From G963665495 sp963665495 (GTDB lineage: Bacteria; Desulfobacterota; Desulfovibrionia; Desulfovibrionales; Desulfovibrionaceae), in contig OY762289.1 of assembly GCA_963665495.1 (NCBI GenBank), positions 682,001 to 746,000 on the forward strand: a stretch of 64,000 bases of DNA, in the 5' to 3' direction. A program made the position numbers and the translations under genes. How positions within the stretch are numbered: position 1 is the stretch's first letter; each line of letters opens with the position of its first letter. The notes under the pieces are model-generated. The model searched no databases. It saw only the letters and a list, made by a program, of their open reading frames with translations, and was not told the origin of the DNA. Shown here piece by piece: positions 56,017 to 64,000 of the stretch.

Positions 56017-58983
56017 TCATTCGGATTCGCTTGGGAGCTCTTTTGCAACTACCAGGGTAAAAATACTTCCCTTGCCCAGTGTGCTTTCCACAAAAATATC
56101 GCCTCCAAGGAGATCGCGTACGATTTTTCTTGTGAGATACAGCCCGAGTCCTGTGCCTCCCGCTTTCACTTTCAGGTAGCTGTCCAGGCGCTCGAACGGT
56201 TCGAACAGCTTGCGCATGTCCTCTTCGGCGATGCCCAGGCCCGTATCCGTCACCTTGATGACGATGTTTTCCTGCACCACGCTGGCCTCGAGTTCAATCT
56301 CTCCTTCTTCAGTATACTTGCCCGCGTTGCTGAGCAAGTTGATAAGACATTGCAGAACGCGGCGCCTGTCGGAATTGAGGGATACGCCGTCAGGAACGGA
56401 AAGCTTCAGTTCAATGGGTTTAGTGTCGATGACGGAGCGGACGTTGCTGACGGCCTCTTCCACGAGTTCTTTCAGGTCGAACTGCTCCGGGAAGATATCA
56501 ATACGGCCGGCTTCAATTTTAGAGATGTCGATGACATCCACAATCAGATCCAGCAGATGCTTGGCAGATTTGTAGACGCGTTCCAGCTGGTTTTTCTGGG
56601 TGGGGTTCAGCTCGCCGGAGATGCCCGAAAGAATCACTCCCGTGAAACCGATGATCGAATTCAGCGGCGTACGCAGTTCGTGCGACATGGAGGCGATGAA
56701 CATGCTCTTCAGCTGGTCCAGGGCCTCGAGCCGGGAATTGGATTGCGCTAAATCGTCGGCGTATTGCTTGCGCGCAATGTCGGCCTCTAACCGGATAATG
56801 GCACTGGTGATGGTCTGTCCGAGAAAGGCGATGAGATCCACTTCCAGATCGGTCCAGGAACGCTCCTGGTCCGGAGAACTGACGCCTATGATGCCTGTGA
56901 CCACTTCGCCGGTTTTGCGCGGCAGGTCGATAAAGGCGAAATTTTTGGTGTGGCGGATTGACATGGCTTGGTTGTCGTTCCGATGCGCCGTGGTGTCGTC
57001 ATTGGCGATTTCCAGCGCATTGGTGATGCCCAGTCCTTGTTTGATTTCCTGGATACGCCATTCCATGCCCTGGCCGGTGGGAAGTCTCCAGTCCGTGTTT
57101 TGCGCGTTGGACCAGAAGTGGGCGAGCACCGGAAAGCCGCTATCCGAAAAATGGTACACATAAGCGCAGTCAGCATCCACCGTTGCGGCTATTTTTTCCA
57201 GGGCCTTGTTGATGTGTTCGTTGATGCTGCCGGTGGGCAGATTGATCAGCTGAGAGGAGATTGCGCCGATGATGCCCTGGTAGTTGATGCGAATCCGCAG
57301 TTGCTTGGCGACTGCCTTGCGACGTGAGACCTCGCGTTTCAGCAGAATACTCCAGACCAGCGTACCTCCCAGTATCAGCACGGCGACGATGCCCCCCCAG
57401 AACAGCCACTGCCAGAGCTGTTTCGAAAACAGATCCGGTTTGAACTCAAGCCCCACCCAACGTTGCATGATGGCATTGCGTTGGCCTGTGGAAATGGCGG
57501 CAAGGGCTTTGTTCAGAATATCGACCAGTAGGGGCCAGTCTGAACGGACGCCGATGTAGAGATTTTCCGGACGAGTGGTGGCGGGAGCGGCGATTTTGAG
57601 GTTGGTCAGGTTGAGCTGGCGTATCCAGTAGGTGGACGACGCCAGGTTGCCGACCATGACATCGGCCTTGCCGGTGGAGACCGCAGTGAGGGTTTCCTGC
57701 AGGGTGTCGAATTGAATATACTGCAAATCCGAGTAATCATGGAGAAACCCCTGATGCGTCGACCCTTTCTGTACGGCCAGTTTGAGTCCGGAGAGGTCCT
57801 GCAGTCCGGCCAGAAAGCGTTCGTCGTCCCGCGAAATCAGCACGCGCTGGAAAGACGTATAGGGCTCGGTGAAGCTGAGAAATTCAAGGCGTTCGAGAGT
57901 CTTGCCCACGCAGGGCAGGATATCAATCTGGCGCTGTCTGGCCGCATTGACGACTTCCTTCCACGTACGCGGATGCGAGACCTCAAAACGCAGTCCGGTG
58001 CTTTCGGAGATCAGTTTGAGATAATCAGCGGCAATTCCTTGATATTCACCGTGTTCGTTGACCATTTCAAAGGGAGCGAATTCGGTGTCGAATCCGAAAC
58101 GGATGACGGGATGCCCGGCAATCCACTGTTTTTCTTCATCGGACAGCATGAGCCTGTGGTTGCCTCTGTCCAGTGAAGCCGGAACGGCGTTTTTCAGTTC
58201 CTTTCCGGAAATGTAGTTTTCCAGCAGGGCGTAATAGAACGAGTTTGGATCGTCCTTAAATTTTGCAAGATGCGCATCGATGGTATTGATGAGTTTCTGG
58301 CTTTGCGGAGTGTTTTTGGGAAATGCGAATTTGATCTGCACCGGGTTGAAAACGATGGACGTTTTACGGACGTGAAACTGTTCGCTGTTGCTCAATCCGT
58401 AGAGGCGGTTCACCACGCCCGCGTCCACCAGTCCTTCGTCAAGCAGAGAAAAGATTTCATCGTAGGAGTTCACTTCCACATACGTGCAGGGAATACTGAA
58501 TTTCTTCAGGAGATTCTTGATGCCCTCGGGGCCGTAGGTGTGAATGCTTTCCCGCATGACCGCGATGGTGGCGCCGTTGAGCTCCAGCAGGGAGTCGAAT
58601 TTTTTGCCGTATTTCGAGTAAACAGTGCCCCAGTTGATGAAGACGGCTTCCTTATTGAAATCGAACTGCTTGTCGCGTTCCGGCGAATAGGCCACGTCCA
58701 CCATGATATCGATCTGATTTCTGGAAAGCCTGTCCAGGCATTGCTGCCAGGTTCCGGGAACATATTCGAGCTTCCAGTTTTCCGTCTGCGCAATGTGTTG
58801 CAGCAAATCGGGAAACAGACCTTTATATCCGCCATGGTTATCGGAGAATATTTTTGGATAATTATCGTAGGCGCCGACTTTTATAATGGTTTCAGCTTCT
58901 GCAAAAGGCTCGGTGTAAAGTTGGCCAAACAGGGAAACACAGAGGACGGCAACAATGAGGAATAAAATTCGGGAGTTGAACAT
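56017..58983 (-). CDS. Sensor histidine kinase with two periplasmic SBP_bac_3 domains and a GAF domain
   Basis: 988 aa from MFNSRILFLIVAVL (an ATG at 59031 is possible). A signal-type N-terminus is followed by two type-3 solute-binding domains: ~25-255 (IIKVGAYDNYPKIFSDNHGGYKGLFPDLL) and ~275-500 (VIRFGFDTEFAPFEMVNEHGEYQGIAADYL). A membrane helix (~515-540), a GAF domain (~570-720; FAFIDLPRKTGEVVTGIIGVSSP), HisKA (SMSHELRTPLNSIIGF) and HATPase (INLLSNAGKYT, TDTGLGIAEEDM, GTGLGLYLTRK) follow. It probably senses amino-acid-like ligands. First gene of the signalling operon. Confidence 0.94.
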   Translation of the reverse strand: MFNSRILFLIVAVLCVSLFGQLYTEPFAEAETIIKVGAYDNYPKIFSDNHGGYKGLFPDLLQHIAQTENWKLEYVPGTWQQCLDRLSRNQIDIMVDVAYSPERDKQFDFNKEAVFINWGTVYSKYGKKFDSLLELNGATIAVMRESIHTYGPEGIKNLLKKFSIPCTYVEVNSYDEIFSLLDEGLVDAGVVNRLYGLSNSEQFHVRKTSIVFNPVQIKFAFPKNTPQSQKLINTIDAHLAKFKDDPNSFYYALLENYISGKELKNAVPASLDRGNHRLMLSDEEKQWIAGHPVIRFGFDTEFAPFEMVNEHGEYQGIAADYLKLISESTGLRFEVSHPRTWKEVVNAARQRQIDILPCVGKTLERLEFLSFTEPYTSFQRVLISRDDERFLAGLQDLSGLKLAVQKGSTHQGFLHDYSDLQYIQFDTLQETLTAVSTGKADVMVGNLASSTYWIRQLNLTNLKIAAPATTRPENLYIGVRSDWPLLVDILNKALAAISTGQRNAIMQRWVGLEFKPDLFSKQLWQWLFWGGIVAVLILGGTLVWSILLKREVSRRKAVAKQLRIRINYQGIIGAISSQLINLPTGSINEHINKALEKIAATVDADCAYVYHFSDSGFPVLAHFWSNAQNTDWRLPTGQGMEWRIQEIKQGLGITNALEIANDDTTAHRNDNQAMSIRHTKNFAFIDLPRKTGEVVTGIIGVSSPDQERSWTDLEVDLIAFLGQTITSAIIRLEADIARKQYADDLAQSNSRLEALDQLKSMFIASMSHELRTPLNSIIGFTGVILSGISGELNPTQKNQLERVYKSAKHLLDLIVDVIDISKIEAGRIDIFPEQFDLKELVEEAVSNVRSVIDTKPIELKLSVPDGVSLNSDRRRVLQCLINLLSNAGKYTEEGEIELEASVVQENIVIKVTDTGLGIAEEDMRKLFEPFERLDSYLKVKAGGTGLGLYLTRKIVRDLLGGDIFVESTLGKGSIFTLVVAKELPSESE

Positions 58984-59332
58984 GATAAAATGCGTGCCTT
59001 CCTTGAAAGAGTGGATAATTTCCTGTATCATTAACAGTAAAAGAGCAAAAAGGTAAGATTTGTCAAGGTGAAAGTCTCATGTGTCCGGGATGGATTTTTT
59101 GCAAAAAAAAGAAAAAACGCAGGGCCGGAACAAGCGGGAAAGGGCCGTTTTTAGTGGATGAAAACAGTTCTCAGGGTTACAAGGAGATTACATCGTCTGA
59201 TTTAAGGGTTTTCATTGTCTGAAAAGTGCCTATACTAAAATAAACAGCGGAATGTCCGCAGAGCCGGCCCGGCTCCTGAAACAAATCTCCGGAATCGCAT
59301 CCGGAAAGCCACGAGACGTATGGAGGCGCAGA
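58984..59332. other. Divergent promoter region between the sensor kinase and the glutaredoxin-like gene
   Basis: About 350 bp. On the plus strand TATACT at 59233 could be a -10 box for the exported glutaredoxin gene, though no good -35 stands 17 bp upstream. The region near 59100 is A-rich. No RNA gene or terminator was recognised. Confidence 0.5.
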
Positions 59333-59704
59333 GTGCGTAGTTTGATCGGCCTTTTTCTCTTCATCTTACTTCTAATCCCCGCCGCAGCGACGGCAGGAAA
59401 CAATGCTGCGGATGGATTGCAACAGCAAGTAATCCGGGTTGCGGATACCAAGCAGCCCGATATTGAACTATTTGTTACGCAGTGGTGCACATACTGCAAC
59501 AAGGCCAGAGCGTATCTGGATTCGAAAGGCGTGGACTATGTGGTTCATGACCTGGAAAACGATCCGGAAGCGGCCAGACGTAAGCTCGTATTGGACAATG
59601 GCGGGTTGGCAGTGCCCTTTGCTCTGATCTATGGAGTGCCCGTACGCGGCTTCTCTGAAATTGCCTATGACAGAGCTTTGCAGCGCGGTCAGCAAGTTAA
59701 TTGA
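59333..59704 (+). CDS. Exported glutaredoxin-family protein
   Basis: 123 aa from the GTG at 59333, which follows GGAGGCGCAGA; the frame is open to 59252. A signal peptide is clear (RSLIGLFLFILLLIPAAATAG). The mature part is a glutaredoxin-like domain with the active site QWCTYCNKARAYLDSKG and the cis-Pro in LAVPFALIYG. It probably acts on thiols in the periplasm or tethered to the membrane. An intrinsic terminator follows. Confidence 0.88.
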   Translation: MRSLIGLFLFILLLIPAAATAGNNAADGLQQQVIRVADTKQPDIELFVTQWCTYCNKARAYLDSKGVDYVVHDLENDPEAARRKLVLDNGGLAVPFALIYGVPVRGFSEIAYDRALQRGQQVN

Positions 59705-59726
59705 CAATACTTGAGCTCCCATTAAC

Positions 59727-59762
59727 AAAGCCCGGCTTCGTAACGTCGGGCTTTCGTTTTTT
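59727..59762 (+). terminator. Intrinsic terminator after the glutaredoxin-like gene
   Basis: AAAGCCCG (59727-59734) pairs with CGGGCTTT (59747-59754), extended by two inner pairs. CGTTTTTTCT follows. Confidence 0.88.
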
Positions 59763-59952
59763 CTCCTCCCCAGCCCAAAGCCCGGAACAGAGACAACACG
59801 AATGCGTGGATTTGTCATGAATCTACCTGTCTGTAAGGTTTTTCTTTCACATGTGGTTAAAAAATACCACAACTGACTATAAATATAGACAAAAATATTC
59901 CACTGGATATATGATCTCAGTAGCGGTCTTTATCTAACAAAAGGAATATTTC

Positions 59953-61902
59953 ATGACATGGAAATTCACAGTCCACTGGACTCTGGTTTTCCTTCTGTGT
60001 GTGCTGTTCGCGGTTCCGGTGCGTGCGGCGACTATGGAAGTGTACGTGGATAATACCTCTACGGGGCAATCAGTACAGACGACTCTGGATGGAAGCGTGG
60101 TGCTGGTGGATGCGGCTGCTCTGGCCGCGCTTGTCTCGGATCTCGCGTTTTATAAAATGGTCAAGCTGGATGCGCCGGGCATGGTGCTGCAGTACGGCAA
60201 GCGCATGTCCTTTGTTTCCGGCGGCAACAGCACCGCGTTCGCCTCTTCTGAAAAAGTCACCATGGATGCGCCGTTGCAGATTTCCGACGGTACCTACTGG
60301 TCGCCATTGAACCTATTCGCCAAGACTCTCCAGGGAACGGCCACTGCCGACCAGGCCACCTCCAAAATCTACATCACCAGGACCGCGGCCCATGCCATAG
60401 GCGACACCGTACCAAATGCCGCGACCATTGAAACAGCGCTCAAGAGTGATTTCACCATCCGTCAGGGCGAAATTAACCTGACCAGCGCCACGGAAATGTA
60501 CGTGGCGGGGTATATGCCCGACTGCAACGGCAACAATGCAAGCAACGCCTACCTTGTCACACAGAATCCCATTTCCCCCCGAGGGACGGTTTTCAACGGT
60601 CTGCCCATGGGGATTTTCATGGAACAGGATGAAGCCTTTGTCTGGGTGGGCAACACACCGCCCGAATGCCTTTACTACGGCTACCAGCACTATCTTGGAG
60701 TCCGGTTTTTCGCGAATCCGACGGCTAGCTGGAAAAAAATCTATGCCCGGCTGGGCGATTCCGTGAACAACTACAACATCAATCTGAGCAAGGGCGCCTA
60801 CGGGCAATTGTTCGCCCTGATCATTGCCGGAAACCAGAGTACTTATGATACAATTAAAACGGCCATTATGAATGCGGACTCGTCCTTCACCTCGGACAAT
60901 ATCCGGTCTCTGATCTTACCGCATGAAACCGTCAGTTTCGGTTTGACCCTGAAAAACGACGCGCTGACCTTTCTGCACCGGGTGACGCTTTTCGCCAATG
61001 AGACTGACGGCACCAGCTACCTCAACGCGCCTTATCTGGAGATTCTGCGCGTCACCCCCAATACGGCGCTGGCGGAAAATCCCATGACCACACCTAGTGA
61101 GCGGACGCGCAAGACGTCGATCCGGGAGCAGAGCACCAGCTCGCTGGGCACACTGGTGCAGCGTCTGAAAAACGCCATCAAGGACAAATACGCCTCCGAT
61201 TATTCCTACGCGTACCAGTTGAAGACCAGTACCTGGATGTTTCCCGGCGGTACGCAGGCCATTGCCGACGCGGAAAACGTGCTGGGTGAAACCAGCGACA
61301 CGCTCTATCTGCAGTCCGAAAGCTTTGTGCTGCACGATGACGATCTGATCGTGGCCTACGGCGTCAATCATACGACGTCCGGCAAATCCGTTTACTCCAA
61401 TGTCACCTGCTACGGCGCCACAGCTTACAACGGCGTGGGCGGCATCGTCAGCGTGCCGAGCACTGCCAACGCCCCTTCGCGAATCAGCTACCGGGACACG
61501 GCCGGAGATTTTCTTTCCGGCCTAAGTGCGACGGAACAAAATCAGGTCTACGCCTACAAATTCAACCGCGCGGGCGGCACGCATACCTTTGCGATTCCCT
61601 ACAATACGGGCGACTATACCGGGATCAACAGCGGGGATAGTGTTTTCATGGGCTTTCGCAGTTATGTGGACACATTGACAACCGTCGGCCCGTATCCTGG
61701 AGACGGCGTACGGGACGGCACCTATTACGGCTCTGAAGGCCCGGCAAGCTCCGAGGTCTATTTCGACCAAGTGCTGCTGTTTACCAATACGGAACGGGCC
61801 GGATCAGTGGCGGATTTCAGCCCTTGGCAGTTGCTGGGGCTGGGGGCGCTGTTCGTTTGCGGCGGAATATATATAGAACGGCGCAGGCGTAGAAAGGAGT
61901 GA
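59953..61902 (+). CDS. Large exported protein with C-terminal membrane anchor, function unknown
   Basis: 649 aa with AAAGGA before the ATG. A signal peptide is present (TLVFLLCVLFAVPVRA). The N-terminal ~120 residues look like a copper-amine-oxidase-N-type fold (GSVVLVDAAALAALVSDLAF, SDGTYWSPLNLFAKTLQGTA). The rest is Asn/Ser/Thr/Tyr-rich and beta-strand-like. It ends with one helix and a basic tail (PWQLLGLGALFVCGGIYIERRRRR), so it is anchored at the outer face of the inner membrane or processed by a sorting enzyme. Many N-x-S/T sequons are visible. Confidence 0.8.
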   Translation: MTWKFTVHWTLVFLLCVLFAVPVRAATMEVYVDNTSTGQSVQTTLDGSVVLVDAAALAALVSDLAFYKMVKLDAPGMVLQYGKRMSFVSGGNSTAFASSEKVTMDAPLQISDGTYWSPLNLFAKTLQGTATADQATSKIYITRTAAHAIGDTVPNAATIETALKSDFTIRQGEINLTSATEMYVAGYMPDCNGNNASNAYLVTQNPISPRGTVFNGLPMGIFMEQDEAFVWVGNTPPECLYYGYQHYLGVRFFANPTASWKKIYARLGDSVNNYNINLSKGAYGQLFALIIAGNQSTYDTIKTAIMNADSSFTSDNIRSLILPHETVSFGLTLKNDALTFLHRVTLFANETDGTSYLNAPYLEILRVTPNTALAENPMTTPSERTRKTSIREQSTSSLGTLVQRLKNAIKDKYASDYSYAYQLKTSTWMFPGGTQAIADAENVLGETSDTLYLQSESFVLHDDDLIVAYGVNHTTSGKSVYSNVTCYGATAYNGVGGIVSVPSTANAPSRISYRDTAGDFLSGLSATEQNQVYAYKFNRAGGTHTFAIPYNTGDYTGINSGDSVFMGFRSYVDTLTTVGPYPGDGVRDGTYYGSEGPASSEVYFDQVLLFTNTERAGSVADFSPWQLLGLGALFVCGGIYIERRRRRKE

Positions 61903-61947
61903 TTTTGAGATGCGGCCGGGGTTTGGGCGCCCCGGCCGCAGAAATAC

Positions 61948-62487
61948 TTATTTTACCAGATCCTGCATGCAATCAATGCCGATCTGAAAAAAAACGTCCA
62001 AAGTCAGGTCAAATTTCTCGCATTCGCGAATCCGGTCGCGATCCACATTGGCCGCAAAGGCCTTTTCCTTCATTTTCTTTTTCAGACTTTTGGGCTTCAT
62101 GCCCGACATGCCGTCCGGGCGTACGAGTGCGTTGGCTGAAATCAGGCCAGTGGCGGATTCCGCGGCCCGCAGGGCGTAATCAAGCGTACTTTTGGGCTCG
62201 ACGCCGGTGTATTCGGTATTGTGCGCGCGGATGGCGTAAAGCGCGTCTTCCGGCATTTCATCCGTCAGCAGGTCCATGGCCAGGAGTCCGTGCTGCGCGG
62301 GGTCATCTTTGGTCATGGGAAAATCAATGTCGTGCAGCAGACCGGACATGGCCCAAAGTTCCTCGTCCTGGTTCAGATGGCGGGCCAGTCCGCGCATAAT
62401 GGCTTCGCTCTGCAGCGCGTGGTTCAGTAAGTGTTCGTCGGGATTCTGCGCACGCAGAAGCTCCAGTGCGCGTTCGCGGCTCAACAT
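61948..62487 (-). CDS. HD-domain phosphohydrolase-like protein
   Basis: 179 aa from MLSRERALELLRAQ with AGAAGGAG at good spacing. The HD motif is GLLHDIDFPMTKDDP. The first metal His is in LNHALQSEAIMRGLA and a later His/Asp is in IRAHNTEYTGVEP. It ends with a helical region (KKKMKEKAFAANVDRDRI). The family includes small HDIG hydrolases acting on nucleotides. Substrate unknown. Confidence 0.87.
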   Translation of the reverse strand: MLSRERALELLRAQNPDEHLLNHALQSEAIMRGLARHLNQDEELWAMSGLLHDIDFPMTKDDPAQHGLLAMDLLTDEMPEDALYAIRAHNTEYTGVEPKSTLDYALRAAESATGLISANALVRPDGMSGMKPKSLKKKMKEKAFAANVDRDRIRECEKFDLTLDVFFQIGIDCMQDLVK

Positions 62488-62607
62488 GACGGTTCTCCTT
62501 CTGATAATGTTCTCGTTGGTCTGCAGCCAAGATAGGACAGGAAAAGGGGCGGGGCAAGGTGTGGGTGACGGATACCTATAAGATTTCAAAAAGTTCTGGA
62601 AAGGGGC

Positions 62608-62619
62608 GCGAGGTGCCCC
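62608..62619 (+). repeat. Dispersed GAGGTGCCCC motif, copy 2 (left flank of the TA module)
   Basis: GCGAGGTGCCCC, 19 bp beyond the end of the toxin remnant. With the copy at 63105 it forms direct repeats around the module. Confidence 0.55.
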
Positions 62620-62637
62620 GAAGTAGTGAAAAATTGT

Positions 62638-62760
62638 TTAGCCGAACAGTTCCGCAAGAGTGCGGACCACATCCAAAAGTTCACCGGCTTCATATCGTTT
62701 GGAGCGGGCTAGGCGTTTAAGGTCACGTTTGAAAGTCGAAGTACGGGCTATTTCCCGCAT
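62638..62760 (-). pseudogene. Truncated YafQ/RelE-type toxin
   Basis: A 40-codon frame whose start matches YafQ-type mRNA interferases: MREIARTSTFKRDLKRLARS, then KRYEAGELLDVVRTLAELFG and a stop. Full toxins are about 90 aa, and the C-terminal catalytic part (the HxDW...H region) is missing here. The ATG overlaps the antitoxin's last 13 bp, the normal arrangement of these operons. It is most likely an inactive remnant, since the sequence after the stop shows no toxin-like continuation. Confidence 0.7.
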
Positions 62761-63011
62761 GCATCGTCCCATTCATTGCCCAGCTGTTCAAGACTCACAT
62801 TTTCCACGTCATTCTGGAGTACTTCTTCCAGAGCTTTTTTAGTTTCAGCGTTCGGCACTTTTACGGCAAAGGGCAGGCCGCCCTGGATTACGGTTTGTTT
62901 CAGGAATAGCCGTATGGCCTCGCTCATGGTCAATCCCATGCTTGATAAAACTTGCGTGGCCTCCGCCTTCAACGCCGGGTCGATTCGGGAGCGAATTGTG
63001 CTGTCTGGCAC
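62748..63011 (-). CDS. RelB/DinJ-family antitoxin
   Basis: 87 aa from GTG with GGAGGAG at good spacing. The N-terminal ribbon-helix-helix (STIRSRIDPALKAEATQVLSSMGLTMSEAIRLFLKQTV) binds DNA and represses the operon. The C-terminal part (KKALEEVLQNDVENVSLEQLGNEW) would wrap the toxin. The partner toxin is truncated, so this is now an orphan antitoxin or a solitary regulator. Confidence 0.9.
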   Translation of the reverse strand: MPDSTIRSRIDPALKAEATQVLSSMGLTMSEAIRLFLKQTVIQGGLPFAVKVPNAETKKALEEVLQNDVENVSLEQLGNEWDDACGK

Positions 63012-63025
63012 AGTAAATCTCCTCC

Positions 63026-63035
63026 TGTAGCTACA
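63026..63035. promoter_or_regulatory. Palindrome upstream of the antitoxin gene
   Basis: TGTAGCTACA, a perfect 10-bp palindrome beside the antitoxin ribosome site. It is a plausible RHH-type operator for autoregulation, with the related half-site TGTAG repeated at 63037. Confidence 0.55.
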
Positions 63036-63104
63036 ATGTAGTCACGACCAAGGCGAAGTCAATTTGCGGCCAGGAGACGCGTAATGTTTTGATGCATTCG
63101 AGGA

Positions 63105-63131
63105 GTGAGGTGCCCCACAGGTGGCGGACAT
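63105..63131 (+). repeat. Dispersed GAGGTGCCCC motif, copy 3 (right flank of the TA module)
   Basis: GTGAGGTGCCCC followed by ACAGGTGGCGGACA. It is close to the copy at 11296 over about 27 bp and repeats the 12-mer at 62608 on the other side of the antitoxin/toxin pair. Confidence 0.55.
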
Positions 63132-63136
63132 GGAGT

Positions 63137-63180
63137 CGAGGAGAAAACTTTTCTCAAGAAGTTTTCCCCTCGATTATTTT
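63137..63180 (+). terminator. Hairpin terminator downstream of the bat operon (convergent)
   Basis: CGAGGAGAAAACTT (63137-63150) pairs with AAGTTTTCCCCTCG (63159-63172), with one mismatch. T-rich sequence follows on the plus strand. On the minus strand it would stall transcripts of batE, but the T-run is only on the plus side. Confidence 0.7.
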
Positions 63181-63181
63181 T

Positions 63182-63925
63182 TTAGATAATCCCAACGGCA
63201 TCCGCCGGTACCCAGCCGATTTTGTCCGGACCGAAGCGGATTTTGTACCAGCCGTTGGTACGGTCGGCCACGCGGACCTTGCTGCCGGCGTGCAGTTCGA
63301 AGAGCTTGGTGGCGTCGTCGGTGCGGCCCGAGCGTACGGGGGTTTGCGCATTGAGCAGGATGCCTTGCTTGACGAAGGCCTGTTCGTAAATCTGATAGCC
63401 CGCGGAAGGGGCCAGCAGCAGCACGGCCACCAGGGCCGCGGTACGCAGTCCGCGCAGCAGGCGGTTGCGGCGGAACAGACAGACTCCCACCAGCAGCCAG
63501 AGCGCCAGGTTGGCGCCGATGGCGGCCAGTTGCAACGTCCGTGGCGAGAGGAAGTCGCACCAGAAAAACAGCACCCGCCGCAGGGGCCCGGTCTGGGATT
63601 CGCCCGCATCCTTGACCAGCGAACGCGCGTAATCAAGATTGAAACGCAGGTCCGGATCGTCCGGCGCGAGTCTGGCGGCCCGTTCGTACCAGAGCAAAGC
63701 CTGGCCAAGGTTTTTGGCCTTGAGATTGGCGTTGCCCAGGTCGTAATACAGGGCGGCATTGGCCGCGCCGTGGGCGGCCACAGCTTCGAATTTGGCGACG
63801 GCCGCCGCATAGTCTTTGGTATTGTAGGCTTTGACCCCGTCCACAAGGTCAGTGGGCGAGCCCTGGGCCGTATGGGCGCCCAGCAGGCAGAGCAACAGGG
63901 TAAGCACGAGTGTCCGGCGAATCAT
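63182..63925 (-). CDS. batE: BatE-like TPR protein with C-terminal SH3 domain
   Basis: 247 aa from the ATG at 63925 (AAGGAG eight bases upstream; GTG at 63931 possible). A signal peptide (TLVLTLLLCLLGAHTAQG), TPR repeats at ~30-100 (YDLGNANLKAKNLGQALLWYERAARLAPDDPDLRFNLDYA), two membrane helices (~130-180) and a C-terminal bacterial SH3 domain (~200-245; SKVRVADRTNGWYKIRF, GWVPADAVGI). This layout is that of BatE in Bat (aerotolerance-type) operons with MoxR and VWA proteins. The upstream gene overlaps by 4 bp. Confidence 0.85.
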   Translation of the reverse strand: MIRRTLVLTLLLCLLGAHTAQGSPTDLVDGVKAYNTKDYAAAVAKFEAVAAHGAANAALYYDLGNANLKAKNLGQALLWYERAARLAPDDPDLRFNLDYARSLVKDAGESQTGPLRRVLFFWCDFLSPRTLQLAAIGANLALWLLVGVCLFRRNRLLRGLRTAALVAVLLLAPSAGYQIYEQAFVKQGILLNAQTPVRSGRTDDATKLFELHAGSKVRVADRTNGWYKIRFGPDKIGWVPADAVGII

Positions 63926-64000
63926 GCGCACAACTCCTTGACCATGGTTCGTACGTCGTTGATCAGGCTGTCCAGCTCGCTGGAGACCGAACCGCCGTAT
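63922..64000 (-). CDS. C-terminal end of the upstream bat-operon gene, probably BatD (rest outside window)
   Basis: The frame YGGSVSSELDSLINDVRTMV-KELCA ends at TGA 63924-63922, overlapping the batE ATG in an ATGA junction. In Bat operons the gene before batE is usually batD. Only 25 residues are visible, so the name rests on position. Confidence 0.5.
   Translation of the reverse strand, partial: YGGSVSSELDSLINDVRTMVKELCA

Overview
This 64 kb window looks like chromosomal DNA from a sulfate-reducer-like bacterium of the Desulfovibrionales. That reading rests on the 16S rRNA sequence, the general gene style (many hybrid kinases and HDOD proteins) and a single-subunit STT3 oligosaccharyltransferase. 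It is a judgement by eye, not a database match. Most of the window is GC-rich with clear Shine-Dalgarno sites. Two stretches, about 7.4-11.3 kb and 18.9-19.5 kb, are clearly AT-rich.

Layout. 0-7 kb: the tail of a chemotaxis receptor, two membrane proteins, glycogen synthesis (glgB, glgA), a Nudix hydrolase and a family 9 glycosyltransferase. 7.1-12.5 kb: a family of ~325-bp repeats with a conserved hairpin. It is split by a ~4 kb AT-rich island that holds a broken PIN gene, three methyltransferase genes and an XRE-cupin regulator. 12.5-18.4 kb: Sua5/TsaC and RlmH (divergent, start codons 1 bp apart), a partner-switching module (response-regulator phosphatase, anti-sigma kinase, STAS antagonist) and STT3. 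18.4-27.8 kb: hypothetical and exported proteins, a double-receiver regulator, glnS, and TPR, HDOD and metallo-beta-lactamase proteins.

27.9-33.9 kb: a complete rRNA operon (16S, tRNA-Ile, tRNA-Ala, 23S, 5S). It is preceded by eight predicted tandem promoters, every one with a 17-bp spacer, built from a ~198-bp duplicated unit. Long processing stems flank 16S and 23S, and a strong hairpin follows 5S. 33.9-36.5 kb: a TetR-methyltransferase-methyltransferase operon with a perfect palindromic operator over its promoter. 36.7-46.6 kb: a stand-alone cyclic-nucleotide-binding protein, a TMTC-like GT-C/TPR membrane protein, a CHASE hybrid kinase, a LysE exporter, unknown proteins, a Tat-exported PLP enzyme and a short DUF2207 protein. 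46.7-50.4 kb: a hydantoinase/oxoprolinase pair.

50.7-59.0 kb: a five-gene signalling operon with a double-SBP sensor kinase, a receiver, a receiver-kinase, a class III cyclase-like protein that has lost key catalytic residues, and an ABC-type solute-binding protein with no permease. 59.3-64 kb: an exported glutaredoxin-like protein, a large anchored surface protein, an HD protein, a RelB/DinJ antitoxin with a truncated YafQ-like toxin, and the end of a bat operon (batD-batE).

The strongest candidates for something undescribed are the repeat/RNA array with its mutually exclusive hairpins and embedded island, the eight-promoter rRNA leader, and the pseudo-cyclase signalling operon.
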